Made by a program: the position numbers and the translations under genes. The notes under the pieces were generated by a model that saw nothing but the letters and a program-made list of their open reading frames with translations, searched no databases and was not told the DNA's origin. This document shows, one piece after another, positions 51,333 to 63,953 of a stretch of DNA of 64,000 nt; within the stretch, counting starts at the first letter, position 1, and each line of letters opens with the position of its first letter. Location of the stretch: the NCBI GenBank assembly GCA_005281725.1, contig SSBO01000009.1, forward strand, positions 8,308,303-8,372,302, read 5' to 3'. Origin of the DNA: Wuchereria bancrofti. Lineage: Eukaryota; Nematoda; Chromadorea; Rhabditida; Onchocercidae.

Positions 51333-54300
51333 ATGGATGAATTGGAACAACAGCAACCAGACGATGCGACTGTTATTGGAATGCAAGTCAAAGCAGGTTT
51401 GTTTTTAGAGGATTATTTCATAAGTTGGAAATTATTAGTGCTGTTTCCTTGTTTACTGACATTTTTACTTGTCTTTTGTTTTCAGAAAGTAATGGTACTA
51501 CAGGATCGCATGTTACGACAGTACCTGTTACAACATACATGCCAAGCGAAGCTCTTGTACCAATGCCCGTTCTCCCGCAGTCTGGCGCTGTAAGTTTCTC
51601 ATAAACTATTTTCTTGTTTATTTTTATTTTATCTCATTCTACCTGTTATTTTTGCTTTTTGCAAAAACCTGTTGTTGCGTATTATGTAAAAGAAAAAGTT
51701 TAAAAAAGATATATGTTGTATCAGTCATATGAATTTTTCTTCCATATTATCCCTGTAATGGCAGATTCGCTACCGCTATAGAGTGCGGATTTAGATCGTA
51801 ATACCGGAAGTGGATGAATAATTCAAAAGACTGGTTCGAAAAGATTTTCTTGTGTGCTGCAGGTTATAACAGAATCATTGTGGATATCCGATTTCTTATG
51901 ATATAATTAAAAATGCCAAGCTAGACCGCGTTTTGTTTGGTTGAGCTGCGGGGTGTCATCATTTTCTAGAAAATTTAACTTTTATTCCTTTTTCAAGATT
52001 ATTGTTGGGCCTGGAGCTAAGAAAGAGGCTCAGCTACTCGGCTTGGGCCTTGTAAAATTGCGCAGCAAACAGAAGGATTGGTTAGCAGATGCAAAAAAAT
52101 ATGCTAAAGAGCAGTCAATCAAGCAAGTACTTCTCAGACAGACACTTGCACACCAGCAAAATGTTAGTGCAACATGTTTGCTTATATAAAATAAGTATTT
52201 GGAAAAAGGTTAACATGTGTTACCTGATGAACTAATAATATCTTGATTCTGAACTTCTTTATAAAATTGCTTGATTGAAGGCATAAGTTGTATGAAGTGA
52301 AGCTCTTTGTAATTTTGCATACAAAAGAAAGCTGATTCTGGAGACTTGAAGAGAGCAACGCGTGAATTAACACCATACTGTTACTGACTTTAAATTTCTG
52401 TACAATTTGGTAATTCTTTTATATATCCTCATCGGGATTAGTCTTCATTACAATTTATAAGACTGTGCTATTTTTGGTGCTCCAGTCATCTTACTGTTTC
52501 AGCAACAAAAAGTGGCAATGTATGCACAGGCTTTATCTCTCATGGCACGTGTTTATATTGGTTCGATCAGTTTTGAAGTTCGCGAAGAAATGATAAAGAA
52601 TGCCTTCGGTGTATTTGGTCCAATCAAATCAATTAATATGAGTTGGGATGCCGTTACAGGGGTTAGTTCATACCGATCCAGGCGGTATGAGGTGATAAGA
52701 AAATGTTTCTACCTTGTGAACTTACTTAGGAAAATGAAGTCTAGAAAGCGGTTTATGGACTAGATTTTATGGATTATCGCGAGTTTTATTCGAAATACTG
52801 TTTTCTTTTTTGTTAATGTTCTTCATTTGAAAAGGTACTCCGTACTGTACTTAATGATTAGATAACTCCGGTGATATTATCGTCGTTGTCGGCGATCTTG
52901 ATTTGCAGAATAATTGGTATATATATAAGGAAACTAACTTGTTGTATTGCATGTTGTACTATTTTAGCATCACAAAGGTTTCGCATTTTTGGAATACGAA
53001 ATTCCGGAGGCAGCGCTTTTAGCACAGGAATCGATGAACGGTGTGCTGATGGGCGGCCGCAATCTCAAGGTTAATGTTCTAGTCAGTTAATTATCTTATT
53101 ATCTTTTATTGTGTTTTCTTTTGTAATCCTGGACGGATTGTTATGGCTGCTGAATCCTTATAGACGGATCTTTTATTCGATATCCTTATTGAAACATTAT
53201 TAAGATGTACAGGTGTTAGTTATGCTTCAAAAGGGTATAGATTAGGTAGATCTCGAGTATTACACACTGATCTCAATTTTGAGGTCGGACGGCCATCAAA
53301 TATGCCACAAGCTCAGCCGATTATTGAAATGGTGATGCAGGAAGCGAAAGCATATCATAGGTTGGTACCTCAAATTTGAATACTCATGAGTTGTTTTTCT
53401 AAGATTTAGTTCATTGTAATCATATATTAGTGCCTCGAATAGTTTCCAGTTGTTCACTGCCAATTATATGAAACCTTGTTCAACAAAATTTTATCTACTA
53501 AGAGAATTTTGCACTTTTATCTACATACGAAAAGTATGAGTATTTGCAAACATTTGATTAAAAATTAATCAGGTTTTCGGAGACTTATGACACATACGTC
53601 CTTTCTTTTCTAGTTAACTCCTTCCAGGGTTTACGTTGCATCAGTTCATCCTGATCTCTCAGAATCTGATCTCAAAAGTGTATTTGAAGCATTTGGTGAA
53701 GTAACGAAATGTCAACTAGCCAGAGCTACGGGGCCAAACGCTGGAAGCGGACATAGGTAAAAAGCATACGGATGCCATTTTATTTTGTGAACATGTTACC
53801 TCGTCCTAATATTATGCTTAGTATTCCGTTTATGTCATTTTCCAGTAAAATAAAAATTTCTGAGCTCTAACAGACATTTTGTTTACGGCTTTTTCCTGTA
53901 AGACATAAAATTATTGAAATTTAATTACTTATATCACCCACCAATCAGTCATTGAAATTCAAGGAAACATGGTTTTTTCTTACTGGTAAGCAATTATTTT
54001 TCAAACTGTTGCAGGCAACTTCAGTTTGATATCAATTTTTTTTTCTATCCTAATAGCTTCATATAGATCTGTTGAATAAAGGATGAACAATGTTGCAGAG
54101 GTTTTGGGTATTTGGAATTTAGTAATGCTCAGTCAGCAAATGAAGCCATTGCTGGGATGAATATGTTCGACCTTGGTGGTCAGTATTTACGCGTTGGAAA
54201 ATGTATCACACCACCGGATGCACTAACATATATCGTTCCCACATCTGCCGTGAATCTACCAACAGCTGCAGCTGTTGCAGCTGCTGAAGTTACTGCTAAA

Positions 54301-56966
54301 ATTCAAGCCGAAGAAATGACTGCAAAGAAATCACCTGTTCACACTGCCAGCACGTCTCCGGTAGGCTGAAATATAACTGTGGGATATATTACCTACTTGA
54401 TGCTGAATCAAATCTGCTGAAATGTGACTTCAGCTGCTTACTTTGTTTAGAGTATGAATGTGCATCGTTCACCAACGTTCAGCATTATCAAATTTTTTCA
54501 ATCCAAAACTTCTGAGTTGCATAAAATTTGCATCCACAATACCCATCTGTTGTTTTTGCAGTTGTCAGGAGGTATTGCGGTTCGACAAAGTTCACCGCAA
54601 CCATATAATATGCAAGCGGCGCCACCGGTAGGTGTTCCAACAGTTCCGCCTGTTGGAATAACAACTGTTCCACTGGTCGGGCTTGCGACAATATCACCAG
54701 TAACAGGAGGAAAACCGTATGCTCCAGCTGTTGTTTCCCCAACACCTCCGCCATCTACTGTAGTTGTTCCTAATCAGGTATTTCTTTTTAATATGCGTAA
54801 AGTTAGAGAGTTCTGCTGTGTTATGGAAAATATCAGGAAATGTTTTACCTTGGGCAGACAGAAATACATGAAAGACACAATAAAATTTTTAAATTCCAAG
54901 TTTTTGAAACTTACTAATTCTTTGAAATCTTTCTCGTGCGACGTGTTATTGCTGTCTTTTAGATTACAACGCCACCTCCACCTGTTGCAACGCCACCGCT
55001 TCCACCGGGACCTCCTCCAGGTGCTGGTGGAAGTAGCCGTCGAGGATTTGGTGGTTTTGCCGTGCAGACACCGCCTGTGCAAGTTGTCAGCATTCCGCCA
55101 CCACAAGTAATAACATCGATACCAGCACCCACCACTACCACAATTCCGGTACCACCTCCACCAGTACGTATTGATTTCAAAAAATTTCAAGAAAAAGTAC
55201 GTACTCGGCTAGAATTGAAGAAAAACGCTCACTGTATTATAATAGAAAATTTTATATTTGATTTACGAACAAAGGTAATGTACTGAGTATGTTTTTGAAA
55301 TTTTGCAAATCGTGCAGGTTTCTTCAATACCGCCACCTCCTGCAACGTTGTCGTCTACACAGTCATTAATATCAAGGATAAACATTTCCACTCCAACAAA
55401 TTCTACCGTTGAACCTGCTACATTTGCTCCACTTCCAGCTAACATTGCTCCTATAGATCGTAAAGCGTTAGTTTTTAAAATTTTAAAACTGGACCGTTAA
55501 AAAAACCCGTTTAGAATAAATTGCTGCATTTTCTGAAATAAGTTAAAATGAATTTATCGAAATGAACTTCGGGTTTAGAATAAGATTGCACAGTTTAATA
55601 GAACTAAAATTTTATAGAAACAAAAAGAAGGAAAAAAGGCATAACAGAGGACAAAGGTGCGAAGTTTACTCTGAATGAAAGAAAAAACAGTTGATAAGTT
55701 AAATTCAGGATGGCTACTACTGATGGCGTAATGGATCAGCTTGCAATTGGTCAGGCATCAACAAGTGATTCCGGTAGTATGGCTTTGGTTATTTCTGATA
55801 GTTCCATACCAGGTCGACGCGATTTGCAGAGGACGAGTGGGACTAGTAAAGAAAAAGGATCAAAACCGGATGACAAACCACAGAAAAAGAAAAAGAAAAA
55901 GCCAGTATCCGTTGTACCAAAAGGACCACAGGTTATTCATTTTTGCTTACATTTTCGTAGAGTCTCTTATATTCATGTTTTTATTTTGGATTAGAGGTTT
56001 TTTGGTTTCGACTTCGTTTTAACATTTAACCTGGAGTAGATATTATTGTAGTTGAACACTCCTCAAGCACTGGAAGCAGCAAGCCGAGCTGGTGAACTCA
56101 ATGATCAGATGGCTGCGCAGAATGCTAATTCAGATGATGTATCGCTGGCTGCTCAAGAAGGTTTAGAAATCAGGGGTAAGATTTTTGGTCATTGGGCTTC
56201 TGATTTTGGATTTCTTTTTCTAGAGCGAGACTCGGGCCTTAATATTTGAGTGTTCTGACCGGATTTTTTGGTTGAATATATAGTTATTTTGTTTAAATTA
56301 TTTCGCTGATTTTTTCAAAATATATAAGTAAATTTGTCCATCCTTTAGGGAACGATGCAAGGCATCTGTTAATGCATAAACTAATGCGAACAAATCGATC
56401 AACAGTAATAGTACTGAGAAATATGGTAACGATTGAAGAATGCGACGATGAACTGGAGGGTGAAATTCGTGATGAGTGTAACAAATATGGCAAAGTGCAA
56501 GAGGTAAGGACGGCAGTAAACTTGAATAGTATGATAGTGAAGAACTCCGTAGTTCTTTTGCTGAGAGTTTAATTTTGTTTCTTGTGATAGCGATTGGAAT
56601 GCGCTTTTAGTATCAGTGTTGTTTACAAATGCTTGATAAATGTGTAGAATGCTAAATTTTACATGTATCAATAAATTCTAGTTTCATTTCCGATATTTTG
56701 TCTTTTCTGGTAGAGGCATAATGTTTCTCGAAAAAAAAAACACCACTTCAAAGTTTTATGGACTTATGTAACTATAATGTATTTTTCAGGTTGTAATAGC
56801 TCAAGATCCAGCAAATGGTAGTGTGAAGATATTTGTACGATTTGATAATCCACAGGAAGCAGATACGGCACGGCAAGCGTTGGACAAACGATATTTTGCT
56901 GGTCGTGAAATTTCAGCTCAAAATTATGATCAAATACTCTTCGATCATAATGATTATTCAGGATGA
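51333..56966 (+). CDS. PUF60: PUF60-type splicing factor (two RRMs and a UHM)
   Basis: Fifteen exons (51333-51396, 51486-51589, 51998-52162, 52503-52661, 52968-53069, 53284-53360, 53628-53756, 54099-54360, 54562-54777, 54963-55163, 55318-55466, 55709-55931, 56052-56175, 56349-56503, 56790-56966) give 768 residues in closed phase. PUF60 binds U-rich 3' splice-site tracts and works with U2AF. Residues about 90-110 carry [13 protein letters not shown]1 (about 127-205) has R-V-Y-I-G-S-I and [11 protein letters not shown]2 (224-305) has R-V-Y-V-A-S-V and R-G-F-G-Y-L-E-F, followed by [13 protein letters not shown]. The C-terminal UHM (about 675-768) has V-L-R-N-M-V, D-D-E-L-E-G-E and R-Y-F-A-G-R with the Arg-x-Phe signature. 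Between RRM2 and UHM lies a long Ala-, Pro- and Val-rich linker and a run of six lysines. It is longer than human PUF60 (about 560). An in-frame acceptor at 54450 could lengthen one exon. Confidence 0.9.
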
Positions 56967-57158
56967 AAATTAGACTCAATTTAAGATTATGAAAGATGTT
57001 CAAGAAAAATGAAGTGTCTCCATCGAAGGGTTCAAAATGTTCTGTACTTTTGGAATTATGCTGTATAATTGAACTTTAGATTTCGAATTCTTTCAATAAA
57101 CGTCCTAGGAAAATGTTGTAGGACTCCTTTAATGACGAGTATGGGATTAGGGGGGGGG
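55410..57158 (+). repeat. 1.75-kb segment, copy 1 of an identical tandem pair
   Basis: This segment recurs at an offset of exactly 1750 bases. It begins inside the eleventh PUF60 exon and runs past the stop codon and a polyadenylation signal (AATAAA at 57095-57100) to a run of nine G. The next base is N. Confidence 0.95.
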
Positions 57159-57159
57159 N
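57159..57159. other. Undetermined base (N) at an assembly joint
   Basis: The only ambiguous base in the window, placed between nine G and the start of the second copy of the PUF60 3' segment. Confidence 0.95.
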
Positions 57160-58716
57160 TGAACCTGCTACATTTGCTCCACTTCCAGCTAACATTGCTC
57201 CTATAGATCGTAAAGCGTTAGTTTTTAAAATTTTAAAACTGGACCGTTAAAAAAACCCGTTTAGAATAAATTGCTGCATTTTCTGAAATAAGTTAAAATG
57301 AATTTATCGAAATGAACTTCGGGTTTAGAATAAGATTGCACAGTTTAATAGAACTAAAATTTTATAGAAACAAAAAGAAGGAAAAAAGGCATAACAGAGG
57401 ACAAAGGTGCGAAGTTTACTCTGAATGAAAGAAAAAACAGTTGATAAGTTAAATTCAGGATGGCTACTACTGATGGCGTAATGGATCAGCTTGCAATTGG
57501 TCAGGCATCAACAAGTGATTCCGGTAGTATGGCTTTGGTTATTTCTGATAGTTCCATACCAGGTCGACGCGATTTGCAGAGGACGAGTGGGACTAGTAAA
57601 GAAAAAGGATCAAAACCGGATGACAAACCACAGAAAAAGAAAAAGAAAAAGCCAGTATCCGTTGTACCAAAAGGACCACAGGTTATTCATTTTTGCTTAC
57701 ATTTTCGTAGAGTCTCTTATATTCATGTTTTTATTTTGGATTAGAGGTTTTTTGGTTTCGACTTCGTTTTAACATTTAACCTGGAGTAGATATTATTGTA
57801 GTTGAACACTCCTCAAGCACTGGAAGCAGCAAGCCGAGCTGGTGAACTCAATGATCAGATGGCTGCGCAGAATGCTAATTCAGATGATGTATCGCTGGCT
57901 GCTCAAGAAGGTTTAGAAATCAGGGGTAAGATTTTTGGTCATTGGGCTTCTGATTTTGGATTTCTTTTTCTAGAGCGAGACTCGGGCCTTAATATTTGAG
58001 TGTTCTGACCGGATTTTTTGGTTGAATATATAGTTATTTTGTTTAAATTATTTCGCTGATTTTTTCAAAATATATAAGTAAATTTGTCCATCCTTTAGGG
58101 AACGATGCAAGGCATCTGTTAATGCATAAACTAATGCGAACAAATCGATCAACAGTAATAGTACTGAGAAATATGGTAACGATTGAAGAATGCGACGATG
58201 AACTGGAGGGTGAAATTCGTGATGAGTGTAACAAATATGGCAAAGTGCAAGAGGTAAGGACGGCAGTAAACTTGAATAGTATGATAGTGAAGAACTCCGT
58301 AGTTCTTTTGCTGAGAGTTTAATTTTGTTTCTTGTGATAGCGATTGGAATGCGCTTTTAGTATCAGTGTTGTTTACAAATGCTTGATAAATGTGTAGAAT
58401 GCTAAATTTTACATGTATCAATAAATTCTAGTTTCATTTCCGATATTTTGTCTTTTCTGGTAGAGGCATAATGTTTCTCGAAAAAAAAAACACCACTTCA
58501 AAGTTTTATGGACTTATGTAACTATAATGTATTTTTCAGGTTGTAATAGCTCAAGATCCAGCAAATGGTAGTGTGAAGATATTTGTACGATTTGATAATC
58601 CACAGGAAGCAGATACGGCACGGCAAGCGTTGGACAAACGATATTTTGCTGGTCGTGAAATTTCAGCTCAAAATTATGATCAAATACTCTTCGATCATAA
58701 TGATTATTCAGGATGA
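57160..58716 (+). pseudogene. Duplicated PUF60 3' exons without a 5' end
   Basis: Copy 2 carries the truncated eleventh exon (57161-57216) and exact repeats of the last four exons (57459-57681, 57802-57925, 58099-58253, 58540-58716), including the whole UHM. It has no start region, RRMs or promoter of its own and lies downstream of the copy-1 stop and polyadenylation signal. If real, it could only be expressed by read-through or exon skipping. More likely it is an assembly duplicate. Confidence 0.6.
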
Positions 58717-58908
58717 AAATTAGACTCAATTTAAGATTATGAAAGATGTTCAAGAAAAATGAAGTGTCTCCATCGAAGGGTTCAAAATGTTCTGTACTTT
58801 TGGAATTATGCTGTATAATTGAACTTTAGATTTCGAATTCTTTCAATAAACGTCCTAGGAAAATGTTGTAGGACTCCTTTAATGACGAGTATGGGATTAG
58901 GGGGGGGG
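57160..58908 (+). repeat. 1.75-kb segment, copy 2 of an identical tandem pair
   Basis: Follows the N at 57159. All open frames in the two copies are identical, and I saw no difference between them. Copy 2 ends at the same nine-G run, after which unique sequence (CACAGCG) resumes. The combination of exact identity, an N and a G homopolymer at the joint points to assembly rather than biology, but a very recent duplication remains possible. Confidence 0.95.
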
Positions 58909-60101
58909 CACAGCGATTTAAATTGTCAGAAATGGAACGAAAAGCTTGAGAAGAGCGAATTACTTCTGGTCAATCTATTATTACTCTGTTCATATACTTA
59001 TGCTTGTTTGTTTGTTTGTTTGAAATAGTTATCAGTTGATTTTGGCATTCTTTGTTGGCTGTCAGAACAGAAATAAAATGAGACATTTCTTTATTATTAC
59101 TTTTTGAAATTTCAGCCGAAAATATCGGACCAGTACGTTTGAATACCATGTTTCAGTAATTGAACACTATACACATACATATGTTGTCTAGGGATTGAAG
59201 TTTTAATTTTTTAGAAATTGGAGTCTTTTTTCTTTTCTTCGTGAATCAAATTAAGCTGAGCTACTCAAATGTTTGAGTTTTAGTGGTAATTTCCTTCTTA
59301 AATTCTCCTTCCTAAAAGCAGAAAGGAAAGTGCTCAAAAAGGCACTTTCAGTGGGGAGAATGGTGTTATACATTTTGGAAGGATGGTTTTGATGTGATGA
59401 AGCATTATAACAATGTAAGCTGTCCGGCCACTACCATTTTGAACAATTATCCACTTAGAGCATTCTCGGCATTCGCTCTGTTTATTTTTATTAAAAAGTT
59501 ATTATTTATTATAATTGATATTGTTATTATTAAAAAGTAACCTTTGGGTTATACTTATGTTTTGTTTTTATCTTTTTTTCTCTTTTAATCATGAAATCAA
59601 ATCGATAATGTATGTTCTCGAATTGATTCAGTGTTAGATAAGTGTTTGTTACTAAAGACATCAAAAAGAATGAAATTAAGGGAGAGCGCTGAATGTGCGA
59701 TACTGATTCATACTGTTTTATTTCGTCTCGTTTCGTGTACGATCGCTAGGTTACTGTTTTTGAATGGGAAAAATTTTTCAGCAGATAGTTGGAGTAGTTG
59801 GTAGCATGTGAGATATAGTTATATCCCCGGAAGCAGTCACATACTATTGTCATCATCAATGCAACTATTTTCCAGAAATAAGAAAATCATAGTGATCTTA
59901 TTACGATAACATTAGGATCAATTTGAGGTACACCACAGATTTAGAAGCTTAGAAAAATCTCTATTTCTAGATAATTTAACTCAAAAATTCCAATTGAATT
60001 GATTGTAGTGAATCATTAAATTTTCCATTTTTTTCTTATTTTTCGTGTTTCTCTATTACTGCAATCATAAATGTAACGATTGTTACAGGATTCACTGAAG
60101 C
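58909..60101. other. Intergenic between the PUF60 duplicate and HINT3
   Basis: 1.2 kb with no supported exon. It holds an 8-bp-stem hairpin at 59326-59349 and short TTTG repeats near 59007. An acceptor (TTACAG) at about 60088 precedes the HINT3 start and may mark a trans-splice site. Confidence 0.4.
59326..59349. repeat. Inverted repeat, 8-bp perfect stem
   Basis: GAAAGTGC and GCACTTTC pair across an 8-base A-rich loop. Such a small hairpin is not enough to call an RNA gene. Confidence 0.5.
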
Positions 60102-61482
60102 ATGGCAACTGCAGTTCAAGGATGTGTATTTTGTAGTATTATACATGGTCAACATAGCAAGCATTTGAAATCATCCGATAATGTTAGTAGTCACTTATAA
60201 GATTGTTATATTACAAGTCAACAGCTGGAATAGAAGATTTATAGATTACGACAGTGTATTGTTGCAGTCCTTTAACTACTTAGGATTGGTTCTTTTAAGG
60301 CCGTAGTTATATATCTTACAAGAACTTTTTATATAAGATATCTGACATTGTCTTCTAATGACATATAACAGTCATATTTGAATTTCATGCATAAAGCTTA
60401 TGCTCTTTGAAGATGTTTTTGTTCACTGTTTAAGATGTCGCAAAATTTTTGTGATTTAGTCTTTTGTATTCTTCCATAAAGCTGTGACTGTTTTAAATAT
60501 GTTCCGGTGCACTACAAATTTCCAAATCACTGCTGTTTACTTTCGGAAACGACATTTAAGGCGGTGGTAATTCAAGATAGATCACCACATGCACCACATC
60601 ACTATCTAATACTCAGCAAACTACATATCAATCAAGCAAGTGATTTGACAGTTGTTGATCTTCCCCTTGGTGAGCTATTTCTATCCTTAAGACTTTTGCA
60701 TATATGCTGCACAGTGTTGTTCATCACTAATTTGTTTGAAGTTTATTTGCTTGAAGCAATTATTTGATTGATTTCATTATTTCTTCAGTGGTTAAAATTT
60801 ATAAAGAAAATAAAAAATAATTTATAAGATACTACACTAATAGAAGTCCATCTGAAGTTTAATTTAAGAAATTATTTTTCGACGTTTCGAAATCACACAT
60901 TAGTTGAAACTATGTGCCATTTCAAATTTAGAAATTGTGGTATAATTTCAAATAATGATGTAATAATAGTAATGAGACGTAACATTCTTCGTATTTCTTA
61001 CTATATTTCAGTAAAAGAAATGGATCGTCTTGGACGAGATTATTTGCGCGAAACACTGAAGGAGAAGGGTGAAGCTGATACTGTGGAAGGTTTTCTACGA
61101 ATGGGCTTTCACTGGTCAACATTTATTACTGTACGCCATCTTCATATGCATCTGCTGTATCCGACGAGAGAGGTAAATTAAAATTTGATTGTATATAAAT
61201 AATGACGATGATATACATTCATTTAGTACGTACATCTTCATATAAAGCGCAGTCTTTTCGTCTTAAATTATTTCGTAGCCACTAAAATCTCATTATTTGC
61301 AGATGAATTTCATATATCGGTCGATAATATTTCGATCGGGACGATTTTTCCGCACAACAAAAAATGTTGTCGACAATCTGGAAAAGAAAAAAAGTGCTGA
61401 TGGTCGAACAGATCGAAAAAAAGAGGTGAAGAAGAGTACTCCTGCCGCAATTGGTCAAAATGATGTACCATATACAACGTAA
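60102..61482 (+). CDS. HINT3: Histidine triad nucleotide-binding protein 3 (HINT3-like)
   Basis: Four exons (60102-60182, 60561-60669, 61012-61172, 61303-61482) give 176 residues. HIT proteins hydrolyse nucleoside phosphoramidates or acyl-adenylates. The start has C-V-F-C-S-I-I-H-G, then P-H-A-P-H-H-Y-L-I-L-S-K-L-H-I and R-M-G-F-H, and the catalytic triad H106-L-H108-M-H110. These match HINT3 rather than HINT1, as do the closing F-R-S-G-R-F-F and the helix V-V-D-N-L-E-K-K. The acceptor at 60560 (CATTTAAG) was preferred because it keeps phase and aligns without a gap to human HINT3. The C-terminal 35 residues are Lys/Ser/Arg-rich and look disordered. The upstream acceptor near 60088 suggests trans-splicing. 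Confidence 0.88.
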
Positions 61483-63837
61483 TGTTTATCTTCCACTGTG
61501 ATATAATTTAATCGAAAATTTGTAACTTTGTGATAGCACCTTCAAATGATGATTGAAATTAGCAGAACTTCTTTGCCTATTAACTGTTGATTCCGACGAC
61601 ATTTTCCCTATCTACTACCCTTTTCTGCTCTTTTTATCTAAAGAGCTCCTTTTTATAACATTATCTATCTATCTATATATATGACGTTAAATAAATTTAT
61701 CTGGATATCACTTAATTTTCTGGATTCTACTTCATGTATAGTTTGTTTTCGGTATTGAATACGATATCGGTAATTGATAGTGCATAAGTGATTACATATC
61801 ACTTCTAACATCCTGTTTTCTCTTAACATGCAAAGCATTGTATTAGTAATGTAATGATATATAGGAAATGGATCGAATTCGTTTTTTCTGTGCATGACTA
61901 TCAGTTACCGAATTGTAATATAGTATACGTAGAAATATAAAAAAGTGTAGATTTTGTATATAGCTTCATTTTACATGCCATATAATAATTGGGCGTAAAT
62001 GCTAATTGCGTGCTAAGTGCTAATTCGTTTATATGTTTAATTCTTGGTCATAGGTTGTGAATTGTACATCCAAAAATGCCTCTATTTGCATTTGATTTTT
62101 CATATTCAATTTCCATTCTTTCATTAACTTGTGATCCATCTATTGCATTAAGAGAGGAAAACTGATTTTCATATTTTCAACAACAAAATGTAAAGTACAT
62201 GTAAAGCGTCCAATTCGTAACAATTTTGTCATACATTTCATAGTGTTCTGGCTCATCTAAAAATTTAAATTTTCATTTGTCACTTTGCAAAAATTCTGCG
62301 ATTTAGTCGAAATTTAATCAAATCAATTTTTTCTTGTCATTATCAGAATTTTTATGATAGCCCTTATAATTTTAAATCTAAAATGATTTGTATGGTCTTC
62401 CTTGCTTTTCTTTTTAGAAAAAATTGAAACAATGAAAAAAAAGTGAAATGGGTTCTGAAACGTAACATAATTTTATGTGAAATATGAAGCTATCATAAGA
62501 ATTCTGCTCATTCAGGGATAATTGTTGCCTTCATGTCCATCTTTGAAATTAATTTTGCTCTTGAGAAAAAAGTTTCTTGTCATCATGATTTATTTTAATC
62601 TCTGCTATCATAAAAAAAGGAATGTTCATCACTTTTACAAACCCATCACTAAATTTAATTGTAGGGTAGTGAAAGAGGCCTTTCAAGCCATTATTGCATT
62701 TACAGGAGAATATGCTCTGTTTTTTATTATATCCTTTAAACTGTATTAAATAAACATTTTTGTTTACGTTATCACAAAACAAAATATTGATATGTTAATT
62801 CAAGCGTTCAGTTTATCTCCTCCGAACTACCAAAAGCTGCTTGAGAATCGATCTCCTGCAGTATGCATCACAAATACTACGATAATTTAAGGTTAGTTCT
62901 ATAACCTGTATCGTTCAACAATCTATCATCTATATTTTGAATTAAGCTAATATTCATGCATAAGCAAAATGTTAATTAATGTATAGGGGAAGGTATCATT
63001 TAAATAATCTGAAATGATAAAAATGGAATCAAACCATAAATGTTGATAATTTTTTGTCTTGTTCAACAGCTGTATTTCCTTCATTACCTTCTATTGTTAA
63101 CAGCCGACTCAAACGTTTCGTTGGATTCATGCTTAAAAATTTCTTTCTTACTGTTAAACTTACATCAAATTAAAAATCCATATTAATAATTGCTTACATT
63201 TCTATATTAGTTTGATCACATTGATATTCTGGTTGAACAACTTTATTTGGCTAACTTGAAGCAAAGAAAAAAGATGAAAAGAATTGAATACCCTCCTACG
63301 CCCCATCCGGAACAAAATCTGTCCAAAATTTGACTTCTTGTTCTTTCCGTCAGTTTCATGAAATCTGCATGATTGATCATTGGAAGTGCAAAATGTCGGC
63401 AGCTGAATGAGAAATTTTATGATAAAATTTTCTAAATTTATTACAGCATGAAAATTTTTGCAATTTTTTTTCCGAAACATAAACTTTCAGTAAATGACTA
63501 GGATAATTTTATTGCTTTCAAAATTGTTTTTTGAAAATTCCGGTTTAAAATTTTGAAATTTTATCCATATGATTTTATTTTAACTAAATTATCTGCGATA
63601 TCAATGTGATAACATTCAATTTGATCACCAATTATTAAGTGATATAAATTAGCTACAAATGTTGAAATCATTTTATGCAATAAAATCATCCATAGATTCT
63701 TTTCTTAATTTCATAATAATAGGTGAAAGAGATCATAAATATATTGATAAATGTTCATTCTTTAATAGCTCAAATGCATTGAGGTATTTTATGCTGCAAA
63801 AAAAAGAAAACTTGCAATAATCGATTTCAAGTTTTAC
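61483..63837. other. Region without a supported gene
   Basis: 2.3 kb, AT-rich. Open frames at 62522-62782 and 63202-63480 exist on both strands but show no family motif or matching splice phases. A segment at about 62816-62882 reads open on both strands next to acceptor-like CTGCAG (minus strand) and could be a terminal exon, but the evidence does not decide. The 3' part of the gene at 63838-63953 must lie here if that gene is real. Confidence 0.35.
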
Positions 63838-63953
63838 CTATTTTCTATTCGATGTAAATTTCGGCGTAAAAGATTTTCTAAGTTATATTTTTCAGCTAAT
63901 TCGAAATATTCAATGAATCGTTCAGGTGAAATTGGCGGTTCTTGAATTAAATA
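63838..63953 (-). CDS. Exon of a probable BTB-domain protein (partial)
   Basis: One internal exon on the minus strand, bounded by TTTTTGCAG and a GTAAAA donor. Its 38 codons read Y-L-I-Q-E-P-P, then F-I-E-Y-F-E-L-A-E-K-Y-N-L-E-N-L. The E-L-A-E-K-Y-N-L-E-N-L run resembles the end of a BTB/POZ domain (the A-D-K-Y-x-L-x-x-L helix). The rest of the gene lies beyond the window (5') and in the unassigned stretch before it (3'). With one exon the family call is tentative. Confidence 0.45.

Noticed and set aside
54774..55190. Trp/Arg/Gly-rich open frames on the minus strand
   Set aside because: Antisense of the Pro/Thr-rich PUF60 linker.
60507..60560. Upstream extension of the second HINT3 exon
   Set aside because: The frame is open, but no acceptor gives the needed phase; the acceptor at 60560 aligns with human HINT3 without gaps.
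62816..62882. Possible terminal exon on the minus strand (or plus)
   Set aside because: Open on both strands, about 950 bases from the BTB-like exon, and no family match to decide.
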